Part shown: positions 62,560 to 64,000 of the stretch, in pieces
Layout: every line of letters begins with the position of its first letter
Position numbering within the stretch: the first letter of the stretch is position 1
Assembly (NCBI GenBank): GCA_022711665.1
Contig: JAKLEN010000001.1
Location: 248,001-312,000, forward strand
Reading direction: 5' to 3'
DNA: 64,000 bases
Source: Acidobacteriota bacterium
Lineage (GTDB): Bacteria; Acidobacteriota; Aminicenantia; Aminicenantales; Saccharicenantaceae
Translations under genes and position numbers: made by a program
Notes under the pieces: model-generated
Database searches by the model: none
What the model saw: only the letters and a program-made list of their open reading frames with translations
Told to the model about the DNA's origin: nothing

Positions 62560-64000
62560 ATGTGGAAAACGATCGTCAAGAAAGAGCTGTTGGAGAACAT
62601 CCTCAGCTACCGCTTCCCGCTCTTCGGGCTCATCGTCGTGGCCCTCATCCCCCTGGGGATTTACGTCGGCCAGCTCGATTACGCGAAACGGGTCCGGGAC
62701 TACGAGGAACAGGTGCGCCTGACCAACGAGGCGGCCGCGTCCCTCAAGATGCAGGACGTCATGGCCGGGACCGTGGCCTTCAAGGGCTTCCGGCGGCCGG
62801 CCCCGCTATCGGTCTTCACCCAGGGCTTCGAGAGCACGCTTCCCCAGTACTACGAGTTCACTCAGGAAGGGAGCAAGCCGGGTGAATCGGGAAGCGAAGA
62901 CGAATCGATCCTGTCGGTCCAGGGCAAGGTCGACTTCGTGTTTCTCGTCCAGATGGTCATCAGCCTGATCGCCCTGCTCTTCGCCTCGGACATGGTCTCG
63001 GGCGAAAAAGAATCGGGGACGCTGCGGGCCATGCTGGCGAACAAACTGCCCCGGGACACCCTGCTCGCCGGGAAGATCGGCGGCGGTTATCTCGCGCTCT
63101 GGATCCCGTTCCTCCTCGCCTTCCTGCTGGGCGCGGTCGTCCTCATCCTGGCCGCGTTCCCTCTTTTCGGCGGAGGGCTCGCGACCCGGGTCCTGATCAT
63201 TTTTTTGGCGACGTCCCTCTTCATCCTGACCTATTTCACCATCGGGATCGCGGTCTCGGCGAGCGCGGCCAAGGCCCGGACGTCCGTCGTGGCCATCCTC
63301 ATCATCTGGGTGGCCTTTCAGCTGATCATCCCCAAGCTCAGCGACATGGCCGCCCGCCTCATCTATCCAGTCCGGACGGGGACGCAGGTCAATCTCGAAA
63401 AGTCGCTCCTGGCCGGTTCCATCAAGATCGAAACGGCCAAGGAGCTCGGCCGGCAGTGGGACCTCATTCTCGGGTCCCTGCCCCCGGAAGCGAGGGACAA
63501 CGCTGAATCGCCGGAGAACAAGAGGTGGCAGGCCGTCAAATCCGAGATCGAGCAGGGGGCCAATGAACGGAAGGCCCAGCAGCTCGGGGCCATCGACGAG
63601 ACCTACCGGCAGCAAAAACGCCGGCAGCAGAGCCTGACGGTCAACCTGTCGTTGCTGTCGCCGAGCGCGGCCTTCGCCCGGCTCGTCGCCGACATCTGCG
63701 GGACAGGCGAGCTCGAACGAACGAAATACGCTGAGGCCGTGACGGCCCATCAACGGGCCCTCGAAGGCGCCCTGTTCAGCAAGGTCAAGCGAACGCTCAT
63801 GATCCATCCCGGCGGGGGGACCTCGCTCGGATTCACGGCCGAACCGGTCGATTTCAAGACCCTGCCCCAGTTCAGGATCACGCCGGCGTCCCTGGGGGAC
63901 GTCTTTCGGGCCGGCTGGAAGAGCCTGCTCTCCCTGGCCTTCTGGCTCATCGCGCCGTTCGCCGCGGCCTACACGCGTTTCCTCAAGTACGATGTCCGAT
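62560..64000 (+). CDS. ABC-2 type transporter permease, 3' end off the window
   Basis: At least 480 codons with no stop before the window edge. An N-terminal cytoplasmic helix and transmembrane segment (MWKTIVKKELLENILSYRF, then LFGLIVVALIPLGIYVG), a large extracytoplasmic loop (about 38-125), and the ABC-2 signature VSLIALLFASDMVSGEKESGTLRAMLANKL are followed by several membrane helices and a second large loop (about 260-430). This layout is typical of ABC-2 permeases with big periplasmic domains. The ATP-binding subunit is not in the window and may follow. It is 56 bases after the coiled-coil gene, under the same sigma54 promoter. ATG 62560 is preferred over an out-of-frame ATG at 62555. 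Confidence 0.82.
   Translation, partial: MWKTIVKKELLENILSYRFPLFGLIVVALIPLGIYVGQLDYAKRVRDYEEQVRLTNEAAASLKMQDVMAGTVAFKGFRRPAPLSVFTQGFESTLPQYYEFTQEGSKPGESGSEDESILSVQGKVDFVFLVQMVISLIALLFASDMVSGEKESGTLRAMLANKLPRDTLLAGKIGGGYLALWIPFLLAFLLGAVVLILAAFPLFGGGLATRVLIIFLATSLFILTYFTIGIAVSASAAKARTSVVAILIIWVAFQLIIPKLSDMAARLIYPVRTGTQVNLEKSLLAGSIKIETAKELGRQWDLILGSLPPEARDNAESPENKRWQAVKSEIEQGANERKAQQLGAIDETYRQQKRRQQSLTVNLSLLSPSAAFARLVADICGTGELERTKYAEAVTAHQRALEGALFSKVKRTLMIHPGGGTSLGFTAEPVDFKTLPQFRITPASLGDVFRAGWKSLLSLAFWLIAPFAAAYTRFLKYDVR

Noticed and set aside
1..64000. Search for transposases, integrases, phage genes, CRISPR arrays, rRNA
   Set aside because: None was recognised by reading; dispersed repeats A and B are the only mobile-like elements, and they encode no transposase.

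Overview
The window is a strongly GC-rich bacterial chromosome segment with densely packed genes and no transposase, phage gene, rRNA or CRISPR array. The gene content suggests a member of the Acidobacteriota, possibly an Aminicenantia-like lineage: a TonB receptor with an N-terminal carboxypeptidase-regulatory-like domain, a GWxTD protein, DUF4097 proteins behind ECF sigma/anti-sigma pairs, many exported serine hydrolases, and several secreted glycosidases. This placement is inference from gene content only; no 16S gene is present.

Region 1 (1-14 kb, all minus strand) holds a truncated GWxTD protein, an acyl-ACP thioesterase, and a locus that looks built to scavenge D-amino-acid-containing peptides. 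That locus has two paralogous dipeptide epimerases, three serine beta-lactamase-fold hydrolases, an alpha-oxoamine-synthase-like PLP enzyme, a TonB-dependent receptor, a GntR/FCD regulator with its own sigma70 promoter, and a DSD1-type PLP enzyme. MurJ follows at 14.1-15.6 kb.

Region 2 (16.4-26.6 kb) is an arsenic island. On the plus strand are a small AbrB-fold, HgcC-like protein and the methyltransferase ArsM. On the minus strand an ArsR gene heads a long run: radical SAM, lipoyl H-protein (GcvH-like), two DGC zinc-binding proteins, OsmC, two thioredoxins, CcdA, Acr3 and a GNAT. Five consecutive members overlap at their start and stop codons. Upstream lies a MarR-ArsP-small-Cys-protein operon. 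The combination of lipoyl carrier, DGC proteins and radical SAM enzyme inside an arsenite efflux operon is the most likely undescribed system in the window.

Region 3 (26.7-43.4 kb) has a GH3 beta-glucosidase, a coupled MFS-YgiQ pair, a DUF4097/anti-sigma/ECF module, a YfcC carrier coupled to a lipoprotein cyanophycinase, a GH116 glucosidase, a Mut7-C protein, a His-rich metal permease, tRNA-Ala(CGC), and a GH36 alpha-galactosidase behind a small membrane protein.

Region 4 (43.6-55.2 kb) has purM, a second ECF/anti-sigma/DUF4097 module ending in a strong intrinsic terminator, an amidohydrolase, another serine hydrolase, an ankyrin-propeller protein, a TPR protein and three small proteins.

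Region 5 (55.3-64 kb) has a glycosyltransferase and what appears to be a sigma54-controlled export regulon. A histidine kinase and NtrC-type regulator lie between two sigma54 promoters, one driving a TolC-like channel and the other a coiled-coil membrane protein plus an ABC-2 permease that runs off the window.

Two families of dispersed non-coding repeats are present. Repeat A (two copies, 260-300 bp) has nested inverted repeats and arms that are swapped relative to the core between copies. Repeat B (three copies, 74-115 bp) has long terminal inverted repeats.
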